The translations under genes and the position numbers were made by a program. From an uncultured Myxococcales bacterium (lineage in GTDB: Bacteria > Myxococcota_A > UBA9042 > DTJE01): a stretch of 35,758 nucleotides of DNA. Positions 1 to 7,721 of the stretch are shown one piece after another (position 1 is the stretch's first letter; the number at the start of each line of letters is the position of its first letter). Below the pieces are notes generated by a model. It worked only from the letters and a program-made list of their open reading frames with translations, was not told where the DNA came from and did not search any database. The stretch is from contig CALJUR010000010.1 in assembly GCA_937975765.1 (NCBI GenBank), positions 1-35,758 on the forward strand, in the 5' to 3' direction.

Positions 1-1
1 G

Positions 2-235
2 CGCAGGACACACCAATCCGCCGCCTTCCAGAAGTTCGCTATTTGGGTTGGCTCCCTTTGCGTCGGCGAAGGCGAACAAGGGCGCGAGAGAGCGGTGGCC
101 CATCGGCTCCTCGCGATCTTCGAGTTGGTTGGGCTTGACAATGCACTCAGGGACGTTAAGATTAGGGCGATCCGTGAGGCTTGCTTCACGGACGGAACTC
201 CTGGAGTTCGCAACTCCAGGGTTCAGCTACGGTGA
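2..235 (+). CDS. C-terminal fragment of an unknown protein (5' end outside window)
   Basis: An open frame enters from the left edge and stops with TGA at 233-235, giving about 77 residues. It looks coding: third positions are mostly G or C, and the protein is a mixed helix-like sequence (for example AVAHRLLAIFELVGLDNALR) rather than the Arg/Pro/Ser-rich text of shadow frames. A perfect 8-bp inverted repeat (CTGGAGTT/AACTCCAG, 201-219) lies near the end of the frame. I do not recognise the family. A competing frame (48-362) is open but low in complexity and is judged a shadow. Confidence 0.45.
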   Translation, partial: RRTHQSAAFQKFAIWVGSLCVGEGEQGRERAVAHRLLAIFELVGLDNALRDVKIRAIREACFTDGTPGVRNSRVQLR

Positions 236-365
236 CATGGCGTCGAGTGCCCGGTTCGCGCCTAGGCGAGTGCGGAAGTTATCTTCCCATGCCCGGCCGG
301 GTCACCGCACGTCTGAGTTGCCGCTAGCCGTTGAAGCACTCGCCACCCATCCTTCGTCATGAAGG

Positions 366-396
366 AAAAGGCCCCGAAAGGGGCCTTTTTTGTTTT
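366..396. terminator. Strong bidirectional rho-independent terminator
   Basis: A perfect 10-bp stem, AAAAGGCCCC (366-375) and GGGGCCTTTT (380-389), closes a GAAA tetraloop and runs into a T tract (386-391, then TTTT at 393-396). On the minus strand it is also followed by TTTTCC. It lies between the + strand fragment ending at 235 and the minus-strand gene whose stop codon is at 396-398, so it can end transcription from both sides. Confidence 0.9.
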
Positions 397-1217
397 CAGC
401 GGCGAGGGATCAGTCGCTTGGAAGAGCCTGTGCCTCGGAAGCATGAATCCGGGTAGACGTTCAAGTAGCTTGACGTTTCCCACAGTTCGACCAACGAGTG
501 AACCTTGATCGGGCGGCCGTCCACAGGCTGAACGTCCCAGTGCACGCCTTGCTGGAGCCGATGCCCAGCGATCTGGAGAACCTCCCGTCCGTGGAAGTCA
601 TGCCGGTTGATGACCCAAAGGTGGTCTTCCGAGTCCGTCCGGCGTGCCCCCGCTCCGTAACGACCGTCAAAGTCAGCTCTCCCCTTTGTCGTCGCAGGCC
701 ATTCGATGTGCTCGGTGCTGGCAACCGCGAAGACGTGGAGAGGAAGGGACCGGGGATCGTGATCCCCGTCGCAGCCGACCTGTGTGCGCCAACTCTCAAA
801 TCCATCGACCCAGGCAGCAGGGTCGATTGTGCCTGGAACATAACGATAGTAGAAGGATTTGTGCAGGGTAAGTTGCCGCATGGTGCGGAGGTGCCGAAGG
901 CAACTCGGTCCCGAGACGTCGGGACGGATGCAGACATCGGCCGAATCCATGACGAGGCACGCAACGTCGACTCGGTGAAGCCGACGGTAGAGAGCATGGG
1001 CATCAACGGGAGCAACCAGGTGGACGGGCCTACTATCGAGTCGCTGGAACTTGGCTGGCCGTTCCTGGTAGCCCCATTCCCGCTCTTTGCAGAGCGCCCG
1101 AATGGCCAAGCGAGTGGCTCGCGTGTCGGCTGCCCTCGGCTCAGGGTAGAAGAGCCAGACGTCTACCCCAGTCGGCGGGCGCGAAGGACCACCGCCGGCG
1201 GTAGCCTCAGTTCGCAC
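396..1217 (-). CDS. Unknown protein coupled to the LOTUS-like gene
   Basis: This encodes 273 residues from a GTG start at 1217, preceded on the minus strand by GAGGAGG at a good spacing. It overlaps the end of the upstream gene by 55 nt, which suggests translational coupling. I do not recognise the family. The protein looks soluble, with no signal peptide or membrane segment, is rich in His, Asp, Arg and Trp, and has a hydrophobic start to its core (VDVWLFYPEP). The terminator at 366-396 follows directly, so it is the last gene of its transcript. Base composition here is somewhat less G+C-rich than to the right, as expected of accessory genes. It could be an effector partner of the OST-HTH protein, but that is inference from coupling only. 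Confidence 0.7.
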   Translation of the reverse strand: MRTEATAGGGPSRPPTGVDVWLFYPEPRAADTRATRLAIRALCKEREWGYQERPAKFQRLDSRPVHLVAPVDAHALYRRLHRVDVACLVMDSADVCIRPDVSGPSCLRHLRTMRQLTLHKSFYYRYVPGTIDPAAWVDGFESWRTQVGCDGDHDPRSLPLHVFAVASTEHIEWPATTKGRADFDGRYGAGARRTDSEDHLWVINRHDFHGREVLQIAGHRLQQGVHWDVQPVDGRPIKVHSLVELWETSSYLNVYPDSCFRGTGSSKRLIPRR

Positions 1218-2002
1218 AGTTCCTCCTCGGTCATCACGTTGATGCAGTCGGTCAGGAACGCGCGAAGCTCCGCTACCGTCGCCCCAACCGGCCGGCCGCT
1301 GCCTGTCTCGGATTTGGCGGTCTCAACCGGGGGACTCAGGACCAAGTCCGGAGGGGCCTGAAGCCCATGTTCTGTGAACCATGCCAGAATGCGATCCGCA
1401 ATCTTGCGCTTCAAGACGGCGACCCAGCGTCCGCGGAGATGAGGTGGCAGCGACGCCGTAGGTCTCGCCTCGTCCTTCCAGAGAACGACCCGTTCCCGAT
1501 CGGCCGACGAAAGCGCATCTCCCAACCTCTCAAGGAATTCCTGTCGCCAAGTCGCCAAGTCCTCAGGCTTCGCGGTCGGCAGGATGGGCGCTTCATCGGG
1601 ATCTTGCGCCAGGCGAGCAAGCCCTTGAGCGGCGTCCCAAACGTAGGTTGCACCACTCGAGTAGTCGAGCATCGCGTCCCAAAGGTCGGGCCGGATCTTC
1701 GAGCCGACTCGAAGATCAGGGGTTGCAGCTGGCGTGGCATCCGGCGCGGGTTCCTGCTCGTGCCCGATCAACGTTACCAGGGCCGGGGAACGCGTGTCGT
1801 CGAGCGATATGATGTCACTCACCTGATGTAGCAGCGCTCGGAATGACGCGCCGCCGTAGTCGGCCTCGCGGAACTCGCGGTGCGTCAACTGAAGGATCCG
1901 GTTCTTCAGGACTGGCAACGCCATGATGAACCAGTCCTGACGACCGGTTCGTCGCGCCATCTCGAAAGCCTGCCTTACTAGATCCCGAAAGTCAGTGGGC
2001 AT
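1163..2002 (-). CDS. OST-HTH/LOTUS-like domain protein
   Basis: This encodes 279 residues. The ATG at 2002 has a clear GGAGGT ribosome-binding site just upstream; an in-frame TTG 12 nt earlier overlaps that site and is rejected. Residues 5-70 resemble the OST-HTH (LOTUS) winged-helix domain: a helix, then ILQLTHREFREADYGG, then SFRALLHQV and a hydrophobic strand (VSDIISLDD). In bacteria this domain is usually fused to NYN/PIN-type nucleases and is linked to RNA or G-quadruplex binding. No NYN domain is visible here; the remaining 200 residues are helical and unassigned. It is followed by the overlapping gene at 396-1217, and a 72-nt gap separates it from the gene upstream. The fold call is moderately sure, the function unknown. 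Confidence 0.72.
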   Translation of the reverse strand: MPTDFRDLVRQAFEMARRTGRQDWFIMALPVLKNRILQLTHREFREADYGGASFRALLHQVSDIISLDDTRSPALVTLIGHEQEPAPDATPAATPDLRVGSKIRPDLWDAMLDYSSGATYVWDAAQGLARLAQDPDEAPILPTAKPEDLATWRQEFLERLGDALSSADRERVVLWKDEARPTASLPPHLRGRWVAVLKRKIADRILAWFTEHGLQAPPDLVLSPPVETAKSETGSGRPVGATVAELRAFLTDCINVMTEEELCELRLPPAVVLRARRLG

Positions 2003-2074
2003 GGGTACCTCCAACCTCGTTTCACTAGCCCAGAATCGCGTCTAACGCAACCGGAAGCCCATGCAAAACGAGAC

Positions 2075-2896
2075 CTATTGCAACTCGACAACCGCCCCGC
2101 GCGCCCATCGCTCCAGCAGCACCATCACGTCCTGCATCTGCACGGGCAGGCCCAGGCGCAGATCGTTGAGGCGGCTGAACTCGCTCTCGTGGCCGGGCAT
2201 CGGGCCGACCGTCCCGACCGTGCCGCGTTCGTCGCGCCCGTCCGCGATGTAGAAGTCGCTAGCCAGGATCCCGAGGGCCGTCAGGACGTCCGGTAGCGCG
2301 CGCACGGGCAGGTAGAAGCCTCGCGGGCCGTTGGCGGGGCCCCACTCGGCGACGTTGTCGGGGTTGAAGCCGTGGGGCGGCTCGGTCCCGGTCGGGATCC
2401 ACGCGATCCCGGCGGCGCCGCGACCCGCAGGCTGGAACACCCGCTTCTGGAAGTCGCCGCGCCGGACGCCGGCCTCGACGGCCCGAACGCGATCGGCCAG
2501 CGCTGCTGCCTGCTGGGGCGAAAGAAGCGGCTGCAGCAGGGTGTCCTTGCGCGCGGGGTGCTCGCCCGCGGCGGGTGAGCCCGAATCATCCGGCCCGGCG
2601 GCCTCGACCTCGCGCACCGCGGCGGCCCACGCCTGCACCTGACCCGACAGGAACGCGACGACCGCGTGCATGGGTGCGGGGCCGCGGGAGGACAGTTCGA
2701 CCTCGTCCGGGGCGCCGCCCGGGCGCTGCCGGAGGATGCCCTTCCCCTTCGCGACCGCGACGACGGCGCCTACCGTCTCGGGCAACCCCATGCCGTCGGG
2801 GAGTCCGTCGTACGGCGACGCGTTTCGCGCGACCTCCACGAGCCGGTCCCAGGCCGCCAGCATCGGTGCGGACACGTCGTCGCGCCACGAGCCCAT
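2075..2896 (-). CDS. Unknown Ala/Gly-rich soluble protein
   Basis: This encodes 273 residues. The ATG at 2896 is preferred over an upstream in-frame start at 2926 because GAGGAGGG sits about 6 nt before it. I recognise no family. The N-terminal half is helical (DRLVEVARNASPYDG; MHAVVAFLSGQVQAWAAAV). After a low-complexity linker around residues 100-115 comes a more folded-looking C-terminal half containing GFNPDNVAEWGPANGPRGFY and LGILASDFYIADGRDERG, ending in a helix. There is no membrane segment. It is divergent from the zinc-finger gene at 3045, across 148 bp that must hold the promoters of both. It may be a host gene beside the mobile cassette or a passenger of it. Confidence 0.68.
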   Translation of the reverse strand: MGSWRDDVSAPMLAAWDRLVEVARNASPYDGLPDGMGLPETVGAVVAVAKGKGILRQRPGGAPDEVELSSRGPAPMHAVVAFLSGQVQAWAAAVREVEAAGPDDSGSPAAGEHPARKDTLLQPLLSPQQAAALADRVRAVEAGVRRGDFQKRVFQPAGRGAAGIAWIPTGTEPPHGFNPDNVAEWGPANGPRGFYLPVRALPDVLTALGILASDFYIADGRDERGTVGTVGPMPGHESEFSRLNDLRLGLPVQMQDVMVLLERWARGAVVELQ

Positions 2897-3044
2897 CGAA
2901 GCCCTCCTCGAACAGGAGCAGGTCAAGGTTTGACGGCCTTGATTCTACCCGCGATCGGCGTGGGATCGTGCGGGATTGAGTCCCGGGTCCCGGCGCCGGG
3001 TCGAGCCACCGGGACGCGCCCAGGCTGGACACCGGGATCACGCC

Positions 3045-3560
3045 ATGAAGAACCGTTCGACGAAACGCCCCTGTTCCATCTGCGGGATGTGGTTCGAGCC
3101 GGATCCGCGGTCGCGGGGGCGGCAGCGGGTCTGCGGGGACCCGGGATGCCAGCGGGAGCGGCACCGCCGGGCGTGCGACGCCTGGCACGCGCGCCAGCCC
3201 GGGTGGGATCGCGAGACGCGCCTGCGGAAGGGGATCGTCCGGGGCAACCATGCGCCCCCTCCCGGCGTGGACCCCAGGGCGGGAATCGACTGGGACCGCG
3301 TGCGAGACGCAGTTGGCCCGGAAGTTTGCGCGGTGGTTGAGGAAACGACGGGACTCCTCGTCCGTTGGGCGCGAGACGCAATCCTGGCGCAAGCCCAGGT
3401 GGTCACAGGCGAATCTCCGCGACTCCTCCCTAGCGCGGCGCGAGACGACATCGACCCGCCCGAACCCCCGTGCGAACCTGCTCGGGACGCGCGGCCCGGG
3501 CGCACGGGGTGCGACCGTGACGATGGCGATGGCAGCGATCGGGGCGAGCAGGCGGAATGA
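3045..3560 (+). CDS. Small zinc-finger protein of a recombinase/ParB mobile cassette
   Basis: This encodes 171 residues. The N-terminal 60 residues hold a CSICGMWFEPDPR element and a CGDPGCQRERHRR element, a Cys4-type zinc finger with a basic helix resembling small proteins encoded beside serine recombinases in several high-GC phyla. The C-terminal half (from about residue 80) is acidic, Pro/Arg-rich and probably disordered, with three loosely repeated ARD-containing segments. The ATG at 3045 starts the conserved part; its ribosome-binding site is weak. The stop overlaps the start of the recombinase (ATGA at 3557-3560), so the two are translationally coupled. A likely role is DNA binding or recombination directionality, by inference from context. 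Confidence 0.75.
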   Translation: MKNRSTKRPCSICGMWFEPDPRSRGRQRVCGDPGCQRERHRRACDAWHARQPGWDRETRLRKGIVRGNHAPPPGVDPRAGIDWDRVRDAVGPEVCAVVEETTGLLVRWARDAILAQAQVVTGESPRLLPSAARDDIDPPEPPCEPARDARPGRTGCDRDDGDGSDRGEQAE

Positions 3561-5146
3561 GCGATCCAGCGAAGCGCGGAACCTCCCAGGGCGGCGAGCC
3601 GAGCGACGACCGCATCCCGGCGGCGATGTACGTGCGCATGAGCACCGAGCACCAGCAGTACTCGACCGAGAACCAGGCGGACGCGATCCGGCAGTACGCG
3701 GACCGGCATGGGTTCCGGATCGTCGAGACGTTCGCGGACGAGGGCAAGAGCGGCCTCTCCATCGAGGGCCGCGAGTCGCTGCGACGACTGATCGACACCG
3801 TGGCCGCGCGCAAGGCCGCGTTCCGGGCCATCCTGGTCTATGACATCTCGCGGTGGGGGCGGTTCCAGGACGTGGACGAGAGCGCGTCCTACGAGTACAC
3901 GTGCCGCCGGGCCGGGATCGCGGTCCACTACTGCGCGGAGCAGTTCGCGAACGACGGGACGCCGACCGCGTCGATCATCAAGGCCGTGAAGCGCGCCATG
4001 GCCGGCGAGTACTCGCGCGAGCTGTCCACGAAGGTGTTCGCGGGCCAGTGCCGCCTGGTGCAACTCGGCTACCGGCAGGGCGGCATGGCGGGGTTCGGGC
4101 TGCGGCGCATGCTGCTCGACATCACGGGCGCGCCGAAGGGGACGCTGCGGCACGGCGAGCAGAAATCGCTCCAGACCGATCGCGTCGTGCTGGTCCCGGG
4201 CCCGGACGACGAGGTCGAGGCCGTCCGCTGGATCTATCAGGCGTTCGTCGAGGAGGGCCGCCGCGAGCGCGAAATTGCCGATACCTTGAACGCCCGCGGC
4301 CTGCCGACCGACCTCGGTCACCCCTGGACGTGCGGCACCGTGCGGCAGGTCCTGTCGAACGAGAAGTACATCGGGAACAACGTCTTCAACCGGCACTCGT
4401 TCAAACTGAAGCAGCGACACCGCTCGAATCCGCCCGAGGAATGGATCCGCAAGGACGGGGCGTTCGAGGGGATCGTGGACGCGGAGAGGTTCCAGCGGGC
4501 GCAAGCTATCCTGCAGGAGCGGGCCCGGCGCTTCACGGACGAAGAACTGCTGGACCGCCTTCGGGCTCTGCACCAGCGGCACGGGCGGGTCTCCGGGATC
4601 CTGATCGACGAGGACGACGGGACGCCCGGGGCCTCCGCGTACCAGAGTCGCTTCGGGGGGCTGCTGCGGGCGTACCAGCTGATCGGCTACACGCCGGACA
4701 TCGACTACTCCTTCCTCGAGGTGAACCGCCGCCTGCGCGAGAAACACCCCGCGATCGTCGCCGAGGTGGTCGGGCAACTGCGCGACCAGGGCGGCAGCGT
4801 CGAGCAGGACACCGACCACGGCCTCTTCCTGGTCAACCGCGAGGTCCTGGTTTCGCTGGTCCTGTCGCGCTGCACGACGACGCCGGGCGGCCGTCACCGC
4901 TGGATCATCCGGCTCGAGCACGGTCGGCGGCCCGACGTGACGATCGCGGTCCGGATGGACCCGGCCAACGAGGGCATCCACGACTACTACGTGCTCCCGA
5001 CGATCGACATGACGTTCGAGGTGCTCGGGGAGAGCGGCCGGCTGCGGCTGGCCGAGGACAACGGCGCCCGCCTGGACGTGTACCGGCAGCCGGACCTGGG
5101 GATGTTCTACCGGGTCGCGGAGCGGGTCGCGCTACGGGTGGCGTGA
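3557..5146 (+). CDS. Large serine recombinase (site-specific integrase)
   Basis: This encodes 529 residues. Residues 20-160 form the resolvase/invertase catalytic domain: the nucleophile is probably Ser29 in MYVRMSTEHQQYS, followed by ENQADAIRQYA and the arginine-bearing YDISRWGRFQD. A recombinase DNA-binding domain follows (EIADTLNARGLPTDLGHPWT; VRQVLSNEKYIGNNVFNR). The C-terminal 200 residues are long and specific to this subfamily, with no Cys4 zinc ribbon, unlike the recombinase at 33917. It is coupled to the zinc-finger gene upstream, and 14 nt separate it from the ParB-like gene. It probably catalyses insertion and excision of the cassette or of a larger element. Attachment sites could not be identified. 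Confidence 0.93.
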   Translation: MSDPAKRGTSQGGEPSDDRIPAAMYVRMSTEHQQYSTENQADAIRQYADRHGFRIVETFADEGKSGLSIEGRESLRRLIDTVAARKAAFRAILVYDISRWGRFQDVDESASYEYTCRRAGIAVHYCAEQFANDGTPTASIIKAVKRAMAGEYSRELSTKVFAGQCRLVQLGYRQGGMAGFGLRRMLLDITGAPKGTLRHGEQKSLQTDRVVLVPGPDDEVEAVRWIYQAFVEEGRREREIADTLNARGLPTDLGHPWTCGTVRQVLSNEKYIGNNVFNRHSFKLKQRHRSNPPEEWIRKDGAFEGIVDAERFQRAQAILQERARRFTDEELLDRLRALHQRHGRVSGILIDEDDGTPGASAYQSRFGGLLRAYQLIGYTPDIDYSFLEVNRRLREKHPAIVAEVVGQLRDQGGSVEQDTDHGLFLVNREVLVSLVLSRCTTTPGGRHRWIIRLEHGRRPDVTIAVRMDPANEGIHDYYVLPTIDMTFEVLGESGRLRLAEDNGARLDVYRQPDLGMFYRVAERVALRVA

Positions 5147-5160
5147 GGGAGGGAATCGCG

Positions 5161-6084
5161 ATGGCAGGCGAGGGCGCCGAGCGGGCCGAGGACGTCGTGA
5201 TGATTCCGGTCGGGCAGATCCGGGTCCTGAACCCCCGGGCTCGGGATCCGAAGAAGTTCAAGGAGGTCGTCAACAGCATCCGCGACGTGGGCCTGAAGCG
5301 CCCGATCACGGTGACGCCCCGGCACGACGCCGTCGGGGACGGGGCCGTGTACGACCTTGTCTGCGGGCAGGGGCGGCTGGAGGCGTTCATCGAACTGGGC
5401 GAGGCCGAGATCCCGGCCATCGTGAAGACCGCGTCCCGCGAGGACCGCTTGGTGATGAGCCTGGTGGAGAACCTCGCCCGGCGCCTGCCGGCGTCGTTCG
5501 ACCACGTCGTGCAGATCGCCCGGCTGCGCGACCAGGGATACACCGCAACCGACATCGGGAAGAAGGTCGGTCTGCACGGGGCCTACGTGGGCGGCATCCT
5601 GCGGCTGTGGGACACGGGCGAGGAGCGGCTGATCCGGGCGGTCGAGCAGGGACGCATCCCGCTGAGCGTGGCGATCGACCTGACGCACGCGACCGACGCG
5701 GAGGAGCAGCAGATCCTGTCGCAGGCATACCTGACCGGCCAACTGGTCGGGAACCCCCTCAAGACGGCGATGAGGATCCTGCAGGAGCGCCGCGACCACG
5801 GGAAGAAGATGACGCCCGGCTCCGGCCGGCACCGTCCGGTCGCGACGGCGGAAACGCTGGTCAGGAACATCGAGGAGCAGGCCGCGCGCCAGAAGGTGTT
5901 CGTGAAGAAGGCGCAGCGCTGCGAGAACCTTCTCCGCGTCGCGGTCGCCGCGCTGAAGACGGTCCTCGCGAACGAGCACTTCGTGACGCTGCTGCGGGCC
6001 GAAGGCCTCTTGTCGCTGCCCCGCCTGGAAGGCACGGAGGCCCCGTGGAGCGCGGACCCGCGGTTCCAGCAGGAGACGGCGTGA
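5161..6084 (+). CDS. ParB/Spo0J-like nuclease-fold DNA-binding protein
   Basis: This encodes 307 residues from the ATG at 5161, after GAGGGAGGGAA. A longer open frame upstream only shadows the recombinase. The N-terminal ParB/Srx domain (residues 12-100) shows IPVGQIRVLNPRARD, IRDVGLKRPITVTPR, CGQGRLEAFIELG and VMSLVENLARR, the last resembling the conserved ENIQR box. A HTH region follows (YTATDIGKKVGLHGAYVGGI). The C-terminal 100 residues are basic and helical. The next gene starts within the stop codon (TGATG at 6082-6086). In this cassette it probably binds element DNA with the RepB-like protein; classical ParA-driven partition is unlikely because no parA is present. Confidence 0.88.
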   Translation: MAGEGAERAEDVVMIPVGQIRVLNPRARDPKKFKEVVNSIRDVGLKRPITVTPRHDAVGDGAVYDLVCGQGRLEAFIELGEAEIPAIVKTASREDRLVMSLVENLARRLPASFDHVVQIARLRDQGYTATDIGKKVGLHGAYVGGILRLWDTGEERLIRAVEQGRIPLSVAIDLTHATDAEEQQILSQAYLTGQLVGNPLKTAMRILQERRDHGKKMTPGSGRHRPVATAETLVRNIEEQAARQKVFVKKAQRCENLLRVAVAALKTVLANEHFVTLLRAEGLLSLPRLEGTEAPWSADPRFQQETA

Positions 6085-6971
6085 TGGCGACCAGCGTGCG
6101 GACGGGCTTCGAGCGGACGACCCTGGAAGTGCCCCTGGACCGGCTGGCGGCGACCCGAACGCTCGGGAAGCACTTCCAGCAGATGGAGCGGTACAAGCGG
6201 ATCCTGGCGTCGATCCAGGAAATCGGGCTGGTGGAGCCCCTGGTCGTGCATCCCCCGAAGGGCGGGCCGGCGGGAGCCTTCCTGCTGCTGGACGGGCACC
6301 TGCGACTGGAGGCGCTGCGGGAACTGGGTGTCGCGCAGGCCCGATGCCTGGTCTCGACGGACGACGAGGGCTACACCTACAACCGCCACGTGAACCGCCT
6401 CTCGACGTTCCAGGAGCACTTCATGGTGATGAAAGCGCTGAACGCGGGCGTGTCCGAGGAGCGGCTGGCCCGCGCCCTGAACGTTGACGTGCGCCGGATC
6501 CGCGAGAAGCGGAACCTGCTGCGCGGCATCTGCCCCGAGGCCGTGGCGATGCTGAAGAAGCGCGACGTAGCCGCGAGCGCCGTGTACTACTTCAGGCAGG
6601 TCAAGCCCGTGCGCCAGGTCGCCATGGCCCAGGCCATGATCGACGCCGGCAACTTCACCCGGAGCTACGCCTTCGCACTGTACGCCGCGACCCGCCGCGA
6701 CATGCTGGCCGAGCCCGAGCGGCCCCGTGACTCCGAGGGCGTCGCGCCGGTGGACCTGTCCCGGATCGAGAAGGAGACGGCGGTCATCGAGCAGGATGTG
6801 GCCCGGGTGAAGGAGGACCTGTCGCAAAACAGCCTGAACCTCTCCTTCCTGCGTGCCTACCTGCGCAAGCTGCTCGACAACGCCCGGATCGTACGATTCC
6901 TGTCGCAGCACCACCCGGAGGTGCTGGAGCAGTTCCAGCGGCTCGTCGAGACCGAGGCGCTCGACGGGTAG
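6084..6971 (+). CDS. RepB-like plasmid-partition family protein
   Basis: This encodes 295 residues. The N-terminal third is a diverged ParB domain (VPLDRLAATRTLG; SIQEIGLVEPLVVHP; LLDGHLRLEALRELG) and the rest resembles the RepB C-terminal family (SAVYYFRQVKPVRQVAMAQA; FTRSYAFALYAATRRDML). A coiled-coil-like stretch (IEKETAVIEQDVARVKEDL) comes near residue 235. It starts inside the stop codon of the ParB-like gene. Pairing of a ParB-like and a RepB-like protein behind a zinc-finger gene and a serine recombinase looks like a conserved unit, which suggests joint action on element DNA, perhaps in maintenance or control of excision. That role is inferred. Confidence 0.85.
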   Translation: MATSVRTGFERTTLEVPLDRLAATRTLGKHFQQMERYKRILASIQEIGLVEPLVVHPPKGGPAGAFLLLDGHLRLEALRELGVAQARCLVSTDDEGYTYNRHVNRLSTFQEHFMVMKALNAGVSEERLARALNVDVRRIREKRNLLRGICPEAVAMLKKRDVAASAVYYFRQVKPVRQVAMAQAMIDAGNFTRSYAFALYAATRRDMLAEPERPRDSEGVAPVDLSRIEKETAVIEQDVARVKEDLSQNSLNLSFLRAYLRKLLDNARIVRFLSQHHPEVLEQFQRLVETEALDG

Positions 6972-6986
6972 CCAGAGGCGATTGCC

Positions 6987-7490
6987 ATGGAACGAGTCGC
7001 TGCCGCCGCGGCCGGGGGGACCGCGCCCGCGGCCGGGAAGCCGCACCTACGCCGCACGTCCGAGGAGGTCCACGCCGACGTTCTGAAGATCGTCGCGGAC
7101 CGCGGCGGGCATTGCCTCGGCCTGACGTTCAAGAACCAGGAATCCCGCATGAGTGTACGGTGCGCCGAGGGCCATGTCTGGCGCACCCGTGTGAAGTCGA
7201 TCCTGTACGGGTCATGGTGCCCCCGGTGCGCCATCGCGAAGATCGTCGTGGCTGCGCGGAAGCACCATGGCACGCTGGACCTCGGCGACACCGACGAGAT
7301 CGCCTTCTGGGCCGAGCCGCAGGGACTGGAGTTCGTGGAAGGCGACCCGCCCCGGCAGGGCCGGACCGACTTCTTCCGGTGCGACGCCGGCCACCTGTGG
7401 GAGGTGTCGCGCCGGTCGCCCGTGGGGGCGTGGTGCCCGGTCTGTGGGACGCGGGGGACCGCGATGGGCATGGGGCGGGTGGCGCCGTGA
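6987..7490 (+). CDS. Double zinc-ribbon protein of unknown role
   Basis: This encodes 167 residues starting 15 nt after the RepB-like gene, with AGAGGCG as a fair ribosome-binding site. Two related modules are visible: SVRCAEGHVWRTRV with WCPRC at residues 50-80, and FFRCDAGHLWEVS with WCPVC at 130-160. Each has the form C-x2-GH-x-W then WCPxC, a treble-clef-like zinc ribbon found in putative DNA-binding or endonuclease-associated proteins. The N-terminus (1-25) is Ala/Gly-rich and probably unstructured. No catalytic residues could be assigned. Position suggests a fifth member of the mobile cassette; alternatively it is the first cargo gene. Confidence 0.78.
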   Translation: MERVAAAAAGGTAPAAGKPHLRRTSEEVHADVLKIVADRGGHCLGLTFKNQESRMSVRCAEGHVWRTRVKSILYGSWCPRCAIAKIVVAARKHHGTLDLGDTDEIAFWAEPQGLEFVEGDPPRQGRTDFFRCDAGHLWEVSRRSPVGAWCPVCGTRGTAMGMGRVAP

Positions 7491-7567
7491 TGCGGGCTCG
7501 CGCCGGGCCTGAAACAATCGAGGCTTGATTCTTCCCTCCCCCATGCTTACACTTCGCGTTGAGGTGA

Positions 7568-7614
7568 GGAGACACCTTGCTGGATCGGCGCCGCCACGCT
7601 GAGAGCAAGTCTCC
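7568..7614 (+). other. Possible leader hairpin upstream of the viperin operon
   Basis: The 231-bp gap between 7490 and 7722 must hold the promoter of the FGE/viperin unit, but I see no convincing -35/-10 pair. It contains an inverted repeat: GGAGAC and TTGC (7568-7580, with ACC between them) against GCAAGTCTCC (7605-7614), enclosing a 24-nt GC-rich loop. It lacks a T tract, so it is not an obvious terminator. It may be a 5' UTR structure or chance. Confidence 0.25.
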
Positions 7615-7721
7615 AGGTGCCTTGGGTTCCGGTTCGACAATTGGACATCCGGCCTTTGCGGGCCCTCCGCTTCCCGGTGGCGGCCATTAAGGGAAGCAGG
7701 GAGCATTACGTGGAGGACGGC

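Noticed and set aside
201..219. Intrinsic terminator at the 8-bp inverted repeat
   Set aside because: No T tract follows and it lies inside an open frame; the real terminator is at 366-396.
3038..4981. Minus-strand open frame of 647 codons opposite the recombinase
   Set aside because: Arg/Pro/Val-rich shadow text typical of the antisense of high-GC coding DNA; the + strand recombinase has clear motifs.
3853..5160. N-terminal extension of the ParB-like gene
   Set aside because: It runs in another frame of the recombinase and is Arg/Gly-rich; the ATG at 5161 has a good ribosome-binding site and starts the ParB domain.
5161..6971. Plasmid partition system with origin
   Set aside because: No ParA and no replication initiator are next to the ParB-like genes; linkage to a recombinase indicates an integrative cassette.
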